Assembly: GCF_014695575.1 (NCBI RefSeq) | Contig: NZ_JACJOO010000087.1 | Span: forward strand, 62,001 to 126,000 | DNA length: 64,000 bases | Source of the DNA: Leptolyngbya sp. FACHB-8 | GTDB lineage: Bacteria; Cyanobacteriota; Cyanobacteriia; Elainellales; Elainellaceae | Direction: 5' to 3' | Shown here: in pieces, positions 51,466 through 60,093 of the stretch | How the letters are laid out: every line of letters starts with the position of its first letter | Position numbering within the stretch: position 1 is the first letter of the stretch | The notes under the pieces: generated by a model | Database searches by the model: none | Seen by the model: the letters and a program-made list of their open reading frames with translations, nothing else | What the model was told of the DNA's origin: nothing | Made by a program: the position numbers and the translations under genes

Positions 51466-53511
51466 ATGAAACAACTCACTCTAGAGCAGTTGCTTGAAAC
51501 GGGGATTACTCCTGGCGATGCCGCTGAGATGTTGCCGTCAATTAATCGGTGGTTGGCTTTTCTACCGGCGGCTGAGTGCTGGCAGTGGTTGAGTCGAAAG
51601 CTGCTCAAGCCCGAGCATCCTTTTGCCCTACATGAACTGTTGTACCAAACGGCCTATCGTGATTGGAATAGTGACCAGGGGCCACCTCCAGCCTGGTTTC
51701 CCACAGAGGATGAGATACGGGAGACGAATATTGCTGAGCTGATGCGATCGCTGAATCTCACCTCCTATGCTGAGCTGCATGCCTGGTCTGTGCAGCATCG
51801 ACAGGAGTTTTGGGAGCAGATGGTTCAACGATTGCGGATTCGCTTTCGCCAACCCTACACCCAGGTGATGAATATATCGCAAGGTGTCGAAGCGCCAGAG
51901 TGGTTTGTGGATGCCCGATTGAACATTGCGGAAAGCTGTTTTCAAGCTCCAGGGGATGCGATCGCCATTATCTTCCAGGCTGAATCAGAACCGTTACGAA
52001 CCTGGACCTATGCCGAGTTAAACGCCTTGAGTAACCGTATTGCTAATGGCCTGGTAGAGGCAGGGTTTCAAGCTGGAGATGCGATTGCCATTGCGATGCC
52101 CATGACGGCAGAGGCGATCGCCGTTTACCTGGGCATTGTCAAAGCGGGATGTGTAGTGGTCGGCATTGCCGATAGCTTTGCAGCCGATGAGATTGCGGCG
52201 CGTTTGCGCATTTCCAAAGCGAAAGCTATTGTCACCCAGGATTATATTCTGCGGGGCGGTAAACAGTTACCCCTCTATCACAAAGTGGTAGAGGCAGAGG
52301 CCCCTCGTGCGATCGTGCTGTCCCTGGAGGCGATCTCGGCCGTGCAACTGCGATCGGAGGATTGCCTCTGGAAGGAATTTCTAAGCTCAAACGATCAGTT
52401 CGAGGCCATCGCAGTCGAGCCATCTGCCCACACTAATATCCTGTTCTCCTCGGGCACCACAGGAGATCCGAAAGCCATTCCCTGGACACAAACTACACCC
52501 CTAAAGTGCGCCGTAGATGGTCATCTACATCAAGATATTCATGCAGGGCAGATTGTTGCGTGGCCGACAAATTTGGGGTGGATGATGGGGCCATGGTTAA
52601 TCTATGCCACGTTAATCAATCAAGGAACGATCGCCCTCTATTACGGAGCCCCTACGGGTCGGGAGTTTGGGCAGTTTCTTCAGGATGCTCGGGTCAATGT
52701 CCTGGGGGTTGTTCCCAGTTTGGTCAACTGCTGGCGAACCAATCAGTGTATGCAGGGTTTAGATTGGAGTGCCATTCAAGCCTTTAGCTCTACAGGGGAA
52801 TGTTCTAATCCCCAAGACATGCTATTTCTAATGGCGATCGCAGGCTATAAACCCGTAATTGAATATTGCGGTGGAACTGAAATCGGAGGTGCCTATGTTA
52901 CGGGAACTTGCGTTCAGCCCTGTGCCCCTGCAACATTCACGACTCCGGCGTTGGGAATGGATCTGGTGATTGTGGATGATGGCGATCGCCTCTCCTCTAA
53001 AGGTGAAGCCTTCATCATTCCGCCATCGATTGGGTTATCTACAGAGTTGCTCAATAAGAATCATCATCAGGTCTATTTTGCTTATACACCCCATTGGAAT
53101 TCCATTCCTCTTCGCCGTCATGGTGATCAACTTGAGCGGTTGCCGGGGGGCTATTACCGGGCTTTAGGGCGGGTCGATGACACGATGAATTTGGGAGGTA
53201 TTAAAGTTAGTGCAGCGGAAATCGAGCGGACTTTAAACACGGTTCCGGAGATTTGTGAGACGGCAGCGATCGCCGTTTCTCCGCCCGAAGGTGGTCCCAG
53301 CCAGCTGGTCGTTTTTGCGGTTGTAGCCCCCGAGACTCAGCTTCAACCAGAGCAACTGACGACAGCTTTACAGCATGCCATCCGACATCATCTCAATCCT
53401 CTCTTCAAAATTCATCGGGTGATGATTGTGGAATCTTTGCCTCGCACGGCTTCTAATAAAGTGATGCGACGAATTTTGCGCGATCGCGAACTTTCCTATT
53501 CCTCCTCATAG
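51466..53511 (+). CDS. Acetoacetyl-CoA-synthetase-like AMP-forming acyl-CoA synthetase
   Basis: 681 residues, GGAGGGGG before the ATG. An N-terminal domain of ~130 residues before the ANL core (including AELHAWSVQHRQEFWEQMVQ and APEWFVDARLNIAESCF) is the ACAS_N arrangement of acetyl- and acetoacetyl-CoA synthetases. The core has NILFSSGTTGDPKAIPWT, YCGGTEIGG, RALGRVDDTMNLGGIKVSAA and the catalytic Lys in PRTASNKVMRRIL. It is similar in layout to plant AAE17/AAE18. As fumarylacetoacetase releases acetoacetate, activating it to acetoacetyl-CoA would fit the cluster. Confidence 0.88.
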   Translation: MKQLTLEQLLETGITPGDAAEMLPSINRWLAFLPAAECWQWLSRKLLKPEHPFALHELLYQTAYRDWNSDQGPPPAWFPTEDEIRETNIAELMRSLNLTSYAELHAWSVQHRQEFWEQMVQRLRIRFRQPYTQVMNISQGVEAPEWFVDARLNIAESCFQAPGDAIAIIFQAESEPLRTWTYAELNALSNRIANGLVEAGFQAGDAIAIAMPMTAEAIAVYLGIVKAGCVVVGIADSFAADEIAARLRISKAKAIVTQDYILRGGKQLPLYHKVVEAEAPRAIVLSLEAISAVQLRSEDCLWKEFLSSNDQFEAIAVEPSAHTNILFSSGTTGDPKAIPWTQTTPLKCAVDGHLHQDIHAGQIVAWPTNLGWMMGPWLIYATLINQGTIALYYGAPTGREFGQFLQDARVNVLGVVPSLVNCWRTNQCMQGLDWSAIQAFSSTGECSNPQDMLFLMAIAGYKPVIEYCGGTEIGGAYVTGTCVQPCAPATFTTPALGMDLVIVDDGDRLSSKGEAFIIPPSIGLSTELLNKNHHQVYFAYTPHWNSIPLRRHGDQLERLPGGYYRALGRVDDTMNLGGIKVSAAEIERTLNTVPEICETAAIAVSPPEGGPSQLVVFAVVAPETQLQPEQLTTALQHAIRHHLNPLFKIHRVMIVESLPRTASNKVMRRILRDRELSYSSS

Positions 53512-53537
53512 TTATAACGTTACACATTGGTTTTGAT

Positions 53538-54740
53538 ATGAACGCCACATTAGAACAGTCTGTTTTCCCTCCACTCAAGCTGGAAGATTACGACATCCAT
53601 CAGGACTGTGGTTTTTTACCATCTCAAACTCCAGCTTATGTCTCTCTACCATCAGCATTTCAGCCGATTGAGCAGATAGCGACGCAGTTACCAAAATGGA
53701 TGACGACGGGTAAGCTGCGGCAGGCGATCGCAAACTTACCTGAAGTGACCCCTGAGCGGGAGCTGAATGATCTGCAATGGCGACGAGCCATGTTGATGTA
53801 TTCCTACTTAACCCATGCTTTTGTTTGGGGCCAACCGCCTCCTGTATCGACGCTGCCCCGAAACCTGGCCGTCCCCTTTTACACGATTGCTCAGAACTTG
53901 GGGCGACCTCCAGTGCTGTCCTATGCATCCTACGCTCTGGATAACTGGGTACGTATTGATGAGGCAGAACCCATTGAAATTGGTAATATTCTGATCTTCC
54001 AAAACTTTCTGGGGGGCTTAGATGAAGACTGGTTCATTCTCATCCACATTGATATTGAAGCAAAAGCGGCTCCGGCTCTGGCAATCATTCCCACCTTATT
54101 GAATAGCGTGGTTCGAGATGATTCGGAGGCGGTCATTCAGGCTCTGGACGTGATTAAGACTGCTTGGATGGCAATTAATACCACCATGGAGCGCATGCCC
54201 GAAGCCTGTGATCCCTACGTCTATTACAATCGGGTTCGACCCTACATCCACGGCTGGAAGAATAATTCATCCCTGCCCAACGGTCTGATTTATGAAGGCG
54301 TGGATGAGTACAATGGCGAACCCCAACAACTGCGGGGGGAAACGGGAGCGCAAAGCGCGATTGTCCCTACAATGGATGCATTGTTCAATATCTCTCACAG
54401 CAATGACCCACTCCGAGAGTTTTTGATGGAGATGCGGGAATATATGCCACCCAGTCATCGTGCTTTCATCGAGCAGGTAGAGCAGCAATCCACTCTGCGG
54501 AACTTTGTGAAGGAGCGAATGGGACAGATGCCTGAGTTGGGCGATCGCTACAATGACTGTGTTTCTCTAATTGAGCAGTTCCGGACGCAACACCTGGAAT
54601 TTGCAGCTCGCTACATTCATTCCCAGGCAGGGCGGGCGAATAATGACACCCACATCGGTACGGGAGGCACGCCTTTTATGCAGTACTTGAAAAAGCACCG
54701 AGATGAAAGTACCCAACATCTTTTAAGAAGTACCGATTAA
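53538..54740 (+). CDS. Indoleamine 2,3-dioxygenase-like haem enzyme
   Basis: 400 residues, normal IDO length, 26 bp after the synthetase. The haem-binding His is H352 in FRTQHLEFAARYIHSQ; the substrate-binding Arg lies in YYNRVRPYIHGWKNN (R232/R234). Also seen: RGETGAQSAIVPTMDAL, MREYMPPSHRAFIE and GTGGTPFMQYLKKHRDES. IDO opens the indole ring of tryptophan to N-formylkynurenine with O2. No kynurenine formamidase or kynureninase gene is in the window, so the product may go elsewhere or the substrate may be another indole. Confidence 0.93.
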   Translation: MNATLEQSVFPPLKLEDYDIHQDCGFLPSQTPAYVSLPSAFQPIEQIATQLPKWMTTGKLRQAIANLPEVTPERELNDLQWRRAMLMYSYLTHAFVWGQPPPVSTLPRNLAVPFYTIAQNLGRPPVLSYASYALDNWVRIDEAEPIEIGNILIFQNFLGGLDEDWFILIHIDIEAKAAPALAIIPTLLNSVVRDDSEAVIQALDVIKTAWMAINTTMERMPEACDPYVYYNRVRPYIHGWKNNSSLPNGLIYEGVDEYNGEPQQLRGETGAQSAIVPTMDALFNISHSNDPLREFLMEMREYMPPSHRAFIEQVEQQSTLRNFVKERMGQMPELGDRYNDCVSLIEQFRTQHLEFAARYIHSQAGRANNDTHIGTGGTPFMQYLKKHRDESTQHLLRSTD

Positions 54741-54886
54741 AAGAAGTGTGAGATGGGCATCCGGTTATTGATTTTGGTGAAAGATACCCATTTCACAAAG
54801 AGCGCAACTCATTTACGTTATGTTCTTCAGCCCAAACCGCATTTCAGGATTAATTTCAAGATGGACATAATCGAGCAATTTCTCCC

Positions 54887-55873
54887 ATGACTCAATTCAA
54901 CGTGTTTGTGACTCGCCAGCTTCCGACCGCTCTGGATGCGTTGCAAGAGGTTGCCCAGGTTGAGGTATGGCCTGAGCGCACTCCCCCCCCTTATGACGTG
55001 TTATTGGAGAAGGTGAAGACCATCGATGGCCTGTTGTGTCTGCTAACCGACCGCGTTGACCCGCCCCTCTTAGAACAGGCACCTACCCTCAAGGTAATTA
55101 GTCAGATGGCAGTCGGTTATGACAACATCAATGTTCCCGCTGTGACTGCCCGCAACATACCCATTGGGAATACCCCCGGTGTGCTCACCGATGCCACCGC
55201 AGATTTGACGTGGGCGTTACTGATGGCCGCAGCACGACGGGTGGTGGAGGGCGATCGCTTCACCCGCGCGGGGCAATGGCAAACCTGGGAACCAGACTTG
55301 TTGCTGGGTCCTAATGTCGCTGGAGCAACCCTCGGCATTCTGGGTCTGGGCCGTATTGGTCAGGCCGTTGCCCGTCGCGCCAGGGGATTCGACATGCGAA
55401 TTCTCTACGCCAATCAACGGCAGGCCCCATCCGAGGTAGAACAGGCTCTAGGTGTTGAGTTCGTCCCCTTCGATCGCCTGTTGCAGGAATCCGATTTTGT
55501 GACCATTCATACGCCGTTGACGCCGCAAACAAATCAGTTATTCAGTGATCCACAATTTGAGCAGATGAAACGGACTGCTATTTTAATCAATACGGCACGC
55601 GGCTCGATTGTGAATCAGGAGGCGCTTCATCGCGCACTAACCCAGGAGCTTATTGCAGGGGCCGCATTGGATGTGACAGACCCAGAACCGATTCCTCCCG
55701 ATAGCCCGCTGCTGCTGCTCCAAAATCTCATTATTACGCCTCACATCGGCAGTGCCAGCCAGCAAACCCGAGAAAAAATGGCAAACATGGCGATCGCCAA
55801 CCTGATCGCTGGGTTGAAGGGCGATCGCCTGCCCCATTGTGTTAACCCTGAAATTTACGATCGCCGCGAATAA
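54887..55873 (+). CDS. D-2-hydroxyacid dehydrogenase (glyoxylate/hydroxypyruvate reductase type)
   Basis: 328 residues. NAD(P)-binding loop LGILGLGRIGQAVARRARGF, catalytic Arg in LINTARGSIVNQEAL, Glu in DVTDPEPIPPDSPLL and His in ITPHIGSASQQTREKM. It matches GyaR/GRHPR enzymes. Plant relatives reduce 4-hydroxyphenylpyruvate, so beside HPPD and an aminotransferase it could act on aromatic 2-oxo acids. Photorespiratory hydroxypyruvate reduction is the alternative. Confidence 0.93.
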   Translation: MTQFNVFVTRQLPTALDALQEVAQVEVWPERTPPPYDVLLEKVKTIDGLLCLLTDRVDPPLLEQAPTLKVISQMAVGYDNINVPAVTARNIPIGNTPGVLTDATADLTWALLMAAARRVVEGDRFTRAGQWQTWEPDLLLGPNVAGATLGILGLGRIGQAVARRARGFDMRILYANQRQAPSEVEQALGVEFVPFDRLLQESDFVTIHTPLTPQTNQLFSDPQFEQMKRTAILINTARGSIVNQEALHRALTQELIAGAALDVTDPEPIPPDSPLLLLQNLIITPHIGSASQQTREKMANMAIANLIAGLKGDRLPHCVNPEIYDRRE

Positions 55874-55924
55874 ATTTGATTGCTTTTTTGTTTTAGGCCA
55901 ATCCATACCAGTGAGCGCATCATC

Positions 55925-57088
55925 ATGGATATTGCAGAACGCATGAGTCGGTTAGGAACAGAATCCGCCTTTGAGGTCTTTGCAAAAGCCAAAAAACTCG
56001 AAGCTCAAGGAAAAAGTGTTATCCACCTGGAAATTGGTCAGCCTGATTTTCCAACTCCTGCAAATATCTGCGAAGCGGCCTGTCAAGCTATGCGAGAGGG
56101 TTATACGGGTTATGCTCCAGCCGCAGGGCTCTTGGAATTCCGGCAAGTCATTGCCGAATACATTCAGCAAACCCGAGGCATTGAGGTTCATCCCGATGAA
56201 GTGGTGGTGACGCCGGGAGCAAAACCGATTATCTTTTTCACACTACTGGCATTGGTTAACGATGGGGATGAAGTGATTTATCCCAATCCAGGTTTTCCTG
56301 TTTACGAATCGGTCATTAATTTTATTGGTGCTAAACCCGTTCCTCTGGAATTACGTGAAGAGGTAGATTTCCGTTTCCGCATTGATGATCTGATTCATGC
56401 CATTTCTGATCGAACCAAGCTGCTCATCCTTAATTCCCCCCAAAATCCAACAGGCGGAATTTTGACCGTTGAAGAATTGGAGGCGATCGCCTACCTCGCC
56501 AAGAAACACGATTTCTATGTCCTTTCCGATGAGATTTACTCCCGCATCATCTACGAGGCGGAGCACCAGAGTATCATCCAATTTCCGGGCATGAAAGACC
56601 GCACGATTCTGCTAGATGGGCATTCCAAAACCTACGCCATGACAGGCTGGCGGCTCGGGTATGGCATCGCTCCTAAACCTCTGGCAGAACGGTTGGTGCA
56701 ACTGATGATCAATTCCAACTCCTGCACCTGTTCTTTTACCCAAATGGCCGGAATAGAGGCCCTCACTGGCCCCCAAACCGCTGTTGACGACATGGTGGCC
56801 GAATTTCGCCAACGGCGAGATGTCATGGTAGACGGATTGAATGCGATCGCCGGAATCCAATGCCGTCAACCGGCCGGAGCCTTTTATGTGTTCCCAAATG
56901 TCAAACAGCTTCCCCTTCCCTGTGATGTTCTGGCTGACCATCTGTTAGAAAACGCAGGCGTATCCGTTTTATCGGGAACCGCCTTTGGTAAATTGGGGGA
57001 TGGGTATTTGCGGCTTTCCTATGCCAACTCGTTGGCGAATATTCGGGAGGCGATCGCCCGTATACAAGCTGCTGTCAGTCATTTATGA
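55925..57088 (+). CDS. Class I/II PLP aminotransferase
   Basis: 387 residues from ATG 55925. PLP Lys235 in DGHSKTYAMTGWRLGYGIAP; other blocks SPQNPTGGI, VLSDEIYSRIIYE and YPNPGFPVYESVI. Belongs to the aspartate/aromatic aminotransferase subgroup I-gamma. It follows the hydroxyacid dehydrogenase by 51 bp and overlaps the next gene by 4 bp. It could form 4-hydroxyphenylpyruvate from tyrosine for HPPD; specificity cannot be read from sequence. Confidence 0.93.
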   Translation: MDIAERMSRLGTESAFEVFAKAKKLEAQGKSVIHLEIGQPDFPTPANICEAACQAMREGYTGYAPAAGLLEFRQVIAEYIQQTRGIEVHPDEVVVTPGAKPIIFFTLLALVNDGDEVIYPNPGFPVYESVINFIGAKPVPLELREEVDFRFRIDDLIHAISDRTKLLILNSPQNPTGGILTVEELEAIAYLAKKHDFYVLSDEIYSRIIYEAEHQSIIQFPGMKDRTILLDGHSKTYAMTGWRLGYGIAPKPLAERLVQLMINSNSCTCSFTQMAGIEALTGPQTAVDDMVAEFRQRRDVMVDGLNAIAGIQCRQPAGAFYVFPNVKQLPLPCDVLADHLLENAGVSVLSGTAFGKLGDGYLRLSYANSLANIREAIARIQAAVSHL

Positions 57089-57567
57089 ACCCACCGGACA
57101 ACGAAACGCTGGACCTCCAGAGGGATATTCTTTCAGGTCGCACCTTCTCCATGGCAGAAGTCATTGGTCGGGAGGGGACATCCTTTATGAAAGGTGAGTC
57201 GCCTGTTCCCAGATTGGTGCAGGTGTTGACGGAGATTAACCTGTTTATTCAACAACATCTGGTCGATATATCAGGTATTGTCCAGGCTATATTATTTGCC
57301 TGGGTTAAATCTGATGAGGCCCGTGTGAGCCGATATGTCAAATCCCCATTAGTCGCTCTTCAAGAGATTGTTGAGAATATTACGACCGATGCCGATACGC
57401 TCTATGAGTTTGTGCGCCAGGTGGATTGCAAATGGGGCCAGATGAACAATGAACGGCCTTACTTTCAAAAGCCTGGGCAACCTCCCCACCCGGACGATGA
57501 ATTTACCCATGAATCGGTACAGATTCAGTTAAGCCAGTTTTTGTCTGTTCTAAAATGCCATTTGTAA
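57085..57567 (+). CDS. Unknown protein (160 aa) coupled to the aminotransferase
   Basis: ATG overlaps the aminotransferase stop (ATGA), so translation is coupled. Soluble and mostly helical: LVQVLTEINLFIQQHLVDIS, GIVQAILFAWVKSDEARVSR, PLVALQEIVENITTDADTLY, with a Pro-rich stretch KPGQPPHPDDEF and a final helix SVQIQLSQFLSVLKCHL. No domain recognised. The conserved-looking Ser/Thr-rich start (SGRTFSMAEVIGREGTSFMK) is reminiscent of no family I know. Confidence 0.7.
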   Translation: MNPPDNETLDLQRDILSGRTFSMAEVIGREGTSFMKGESPVPRLVQVLTEINLFIQQHLVDISGIVQAILFAWVKSDEARVSRYVKSPLVALQEIVENITTDADTLYEFVRQVDCKWGQMNNERPYFQKPGQPPHPDDEFTHESVQIQLSQFLSVLKCHL

Positions 57568-57641
57568 GGGGCTGCACATTTAAATGCCATGCTCAGTAGA
57601 TCGCTAATTTGCTCTAAACCTTCAATCCCTTCGGGGTTTAA

Positions 57642-57676
57642 AGCGTTTTGGGTATGCGAAGCACGCCCAAAACGCT
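57642..57676. terminator. Hairpin with GCGAAGC apex
   Basis: 11-bp stem AGCGTTTTGGG / CCCAAAACGCT with a loop reading TATGCGAAGCACG, followed by CTTTT. Lies between the 160-aa gene and the ligase gene. Confidence 0.65.
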
Positions 57677-57742
57677 CTTTTGCGATACTGGTGCTAGGGT
57701 CAAAAGGTAGCCATCTGGCTTATAACGGTCTCGGAGCATGGC

Positions 57743-59401
57743 ATGAAGCGCTTTACCCAACTGTTTCAGGAAATTGACGCCACCACCTCCACCAACGAGA
57801 AGGTGCAGGCAATCCAAAACTATTTCACTGAGGAAGAGCCTGCCAATGCCGTTTGGGCGCTTTATCTACTGTTGGGCAAAACTCGTAAACGGCTGATTAC
57901 ATCTCGGGTACTGCGAGATGTGTTCCTAAGTATTTCAGATATTCCCGAATGGCTGTTTGAAGATTGCTATGCCCATGTGGGTGACTCGGCTGAGGTTATT
58001 TCCCTGCTGATGCAAGATACCCCCATTGCAGAGGCATCTGGCTCTGACATTGCCCTATCCACCTGGATGGAAACCATTCTTCCCCAGGCCAAAAAGGTTG
58101 AGTCCGAAGCTGAGTTGTATCAACTGGTAATTTCCTGGTGGTCGGCTCTCACGCCATTCGAGGTTTTTATCCTCAACAAGTTGCTGACGGGTGCCTTTCG
58201 TGTGGGAGCTTCGGCTAAGCTCGTAATTAAAGGCCTCTCTGCAGCGTGTGGCGTCTCCGAACCAGAGCTGGCTCATCGGCTCATGGGAGATTTTGAACCA
58301 ACGGCCGCTTTTTATGAACACCTGATTGGTCATGATCAGGCCCAAATCGTGCCCAGCCGCCCGTATCCCTTCTTTCTGGCATCGCCACTGGAAGAAGAGC
58401 GCTTTCAAACAGAAGACTTGTCGCGCTGGCAGGCAGAATGGAAATGGGATGGCATTCGGGCACAGGTCATTCGCCGGGCCGATGAAGTGTTCATCTGGTC
58501 ACGGGGCGAAGATTTGATTACGCCACAATTTCCCGAGATTGCAACAGCATTTCAGACAATGCCCAATGGAACGGTGCTGGATGGCGAGATCGTTTGTTGG
58601 GAGGGCGGTTCTCCGGAAAGCGGCACCGAACGCCCGATGAGCTTTAATGCCTTGCAAAAACGCCTGGGGCGTAAGCGTGTGACGCAGAAGGTGATGGATG
58701 AAAATCCTGCTCACTTTATTGCCTATGACATGCTAGAGCAAAATGGGCAGGATATTCGGGACAAGACTTTGAGCGATCGCCGCCAATGTCTTCTCAGTTT
58801 GCTGGAACAACATTCCAGTACGCGCATTACCCCTTCAACGGTGCTCACGTTTAACACGTGGGAAGACTTGAAAGCGTTGCGGGAGCGATCGCGAGATTAT
58901 GATGCTGAAGGACTGGTCTTGAAAGCTTTGGATAGCCCCTACCTGGTTGGGCGGAAGCGGGGATCCTGGTGGAAATTCAAAGTTGATCCAATGACCCTGG
59001 ATGCCGTGTTGATTTACGCTCAGGCAGGCAGCGGCAAGCGAGCCAACCTTTTTACAGATTATACCTTCGCACTCTGGAAAGGAGATGAGCTTGTGCCCTT
59101 TGCTAAAGCCTATTCAGGGTTAGACAATGCTGAAATTGATGCGCTCGATCGGTGGATTCGCAAACACACGATAGAAAAATTTGGTCCGGTTCGTTCGGTA
59201 GAACCCATTCATGTGTTTGAAATTGGGTTTGAAGGAATTTCCCTCTCGAAGCGACACAAGTCGGGGATTGCGGTACGGTTCCCACGTATTCTGCGGTGGC
59301 GAACAGACAAACCTGCTCAGGAAGCCGATACTGTCGAAACTGCCATGACGTTACTCGATAACGCCGTGGAGGAGAAACTAGAGCAAGATAATGAGCAGTA
59401 A
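57743..59401 (+). CDS. ATP-dependent DNA ligase (bacterial LigB/ligase-associated type)
   Basis: 552 residues, CGGAGC before the ATG. The N-terminal ~200 residues are the helical DNA-binding domain (FTEEEPANAVWALYLLLGKT, FILNKLLTGAFRVGASAKLV). The adenylation domain has the nucleotide-accepting Lys234 in EWKWDGIRAQ, VFIWSRGEDLITPQFPEI, VLDGEIVCWE, EGLVLKALDSPYLVGRKRG and WWKFKVDPMTLDAVLIYAQA; the OB domain follows. This type is often grouped with a DEXH helicase and an exonuclease in DNA-damage operons, but neither is here. Its 3' end overlaps a small gene on the other strand by 24 bp. Confidence 0.95.
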   Translation: MKRFTQLFQEIDATTSTNEKVQAIQNYFTEEEPANAVWALYLLLGKTRKRLITSRVLRDVFLSISDIPEWLFEDCYAHVGDSAEVISLLMQDTPIAEASGSDIALSTWMETILPQAKKVESEAELYQLVISWWSALTPFEVFILNKLLTGAFRVGASAKLVIKGLSAACGVSEPELAHRLMGDFEPTAAFYEHLIGHDQAQIVPSRPYPFFLASPLEEERFQTEDLSRWQAEWKWDGIRAQVIRRADEVFIWSRGEDLITPQFPEIATAFQTMPNGTVLDGEIVCWEGGSPESGTERPMSFNALQKRLGRKRVTQKVMDENPAHFIAYDMLEQNGQDIRDKTLSDRRQCLLSLLEQHSSTRITPSTVLTFNTWEDLKALRERSRDYDAEGLVLKALDSPYLVGRKRGSWWKFKVDPMTLDAVLIYAQAGSGKRANLFTDYTFALWKGDELVPFAKAYSGLDNAEIDALDRWIRKHTIEKFGPVRSVEPIHVFEIGFEGISLSKRHKSGIAVRFPRILRWRTDKPAQEADTVETAMTLLDNAVEEKLEQDNEQ

Positions 59402-59470
59402 GAAGCCAACGATGGCACCGCTAGATTGAATGAAGAGAGGAAGCGGTGAATCTTTCAGGGAGTCTTGCAT
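59378..59470 (-). CDS. Tiny hydrophobic peptide, copy A (30 aa)
   Basis: ATG 59470 follows the strong ribosome site CCGGAGGTTCCC. The peptide has a short polar start (MQDSLK), a conserved DSPLPLF, then one hydrophobic helix (AIVGFLLLIILL) ending at the stop. It matches copy B: both have DSPLPLF, QSS, AIV and FLLL in the same order. The stop is inside the last codons of the ligase gene on the opposite strand. A membrane peptide, type I toxin-like in size and shape; no function can be assigned. Confidence 0.62.
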   Translation of the reverse strand: MQDSLKDSPLPLFIQSSGAIVGFLLLIILL

Positions 59471-59810
59471 GGGAACCTCCGGAAGGGGACTTAGGTTTGG
59501 GGCTAGAACTGAACTGAGAGGTAACAGAGCATTTGTGCAGGGGAGATGTTTTCGGTTGGCCTAACACACGGCCTGAAGTGAAGTACTGAGTTAGAGCAAG
59601 CAAACTAGAAGTAAGAAACTAACAATGGCGAAGCTAGATTGCATGAAGAGAGGAAGTGGCGAGTCTTGCGGAGACTGTTGTACTTGCAGGGAACGTTGCA
59701 TAGAAACCTCGTGAAGCGGATGTAGGTTGGACTTGATGCGAACAATGAGATAACAGACAGTTTGTGGAGGGGAGATGTCTTTTGTTGATCTAACACTACC
59801 TACAATCGAC
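59400..59810 (-). repeat. Tandem duplication of about 200 bp, each unit holding a leader and a tiny gene
   Basis: Unit A (about 59400-59600) and unit B (about 59600-59810) align along their length. Besides the peptide genes, the upstream leader is conserved: GTGTTAG, then CATCTCCCCT, then CTGTTA, in this order about 100-130 nt before each ATG. Conserved leader and conserved peptide with diverged spacers suggest selection on both. Confidence 0.7.
59591..59701 (-). CDS. Tiny hydrophobic peptide, copy B (36 aa)
   Basis: ATG 59701 with GAGG five nt upstream. N-terminus MQRSLQVQQSPQ, then the shared DSPLPLF, QSS and a hydrophobic end (AIVSFLLLVCLL) with a Cys in place of Ile. Six residues longer than copy A in the polar part. 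The differences between the copies are mostly conservative or in the N-terminus, which favours real coding. Too short for ordinary gene finders. Confidence 0.62.
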   Translation of the reverse strand: MQRSLQVQQSPQDSPLPLFMQSSFAIVSFLLLVCLL

Positions 59811-60093
59811 CGGAATGTAATTCCGTAAGTTCCTCTAACTTTTCTTGATTTCCTCAGAGGGTCTAGTAATATTGCTGAAAGATATGGATGAGTTGAGGCC
59901 CAAATGCTTTATTCATAGGGATATGCCCACCGTTGTAATACTTATTGCTCCTGTATTCTTTCTGGATATTTTATTCAGAATCCATAGGGCTTTTCCAGTT
60001 AACATCTACCCTGCTTAAACCGCCAAGATTTGATCAGAATTGTGTGTAGCGCTACACCCATAGTTGGGTTCGCTAGCCAGATTTAGTATAAAA
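59811..60093. other. Upstream region of the ureidoglycolate lyase gene with a 14-nt palindrome
   Basis: AT-rich, no coding frame. A perfect palindrome GTGTAGCGCTACAC lies at 60044-60057, about 37 bp before the ATG, a position suited to a dimeric repressor or activator. It does not match the NtcA pattern GTA-N8-TAC. Confidence 0.4.

Noticed and set aside
59421-59796. Two 60-codon minus-strand frames over the tandem duplication
   Set aside because: They look alike only because the DNA is duplicated; the shorter frames with GGAGG/GAGG sites and matching hydrophobic ends are better candidates.
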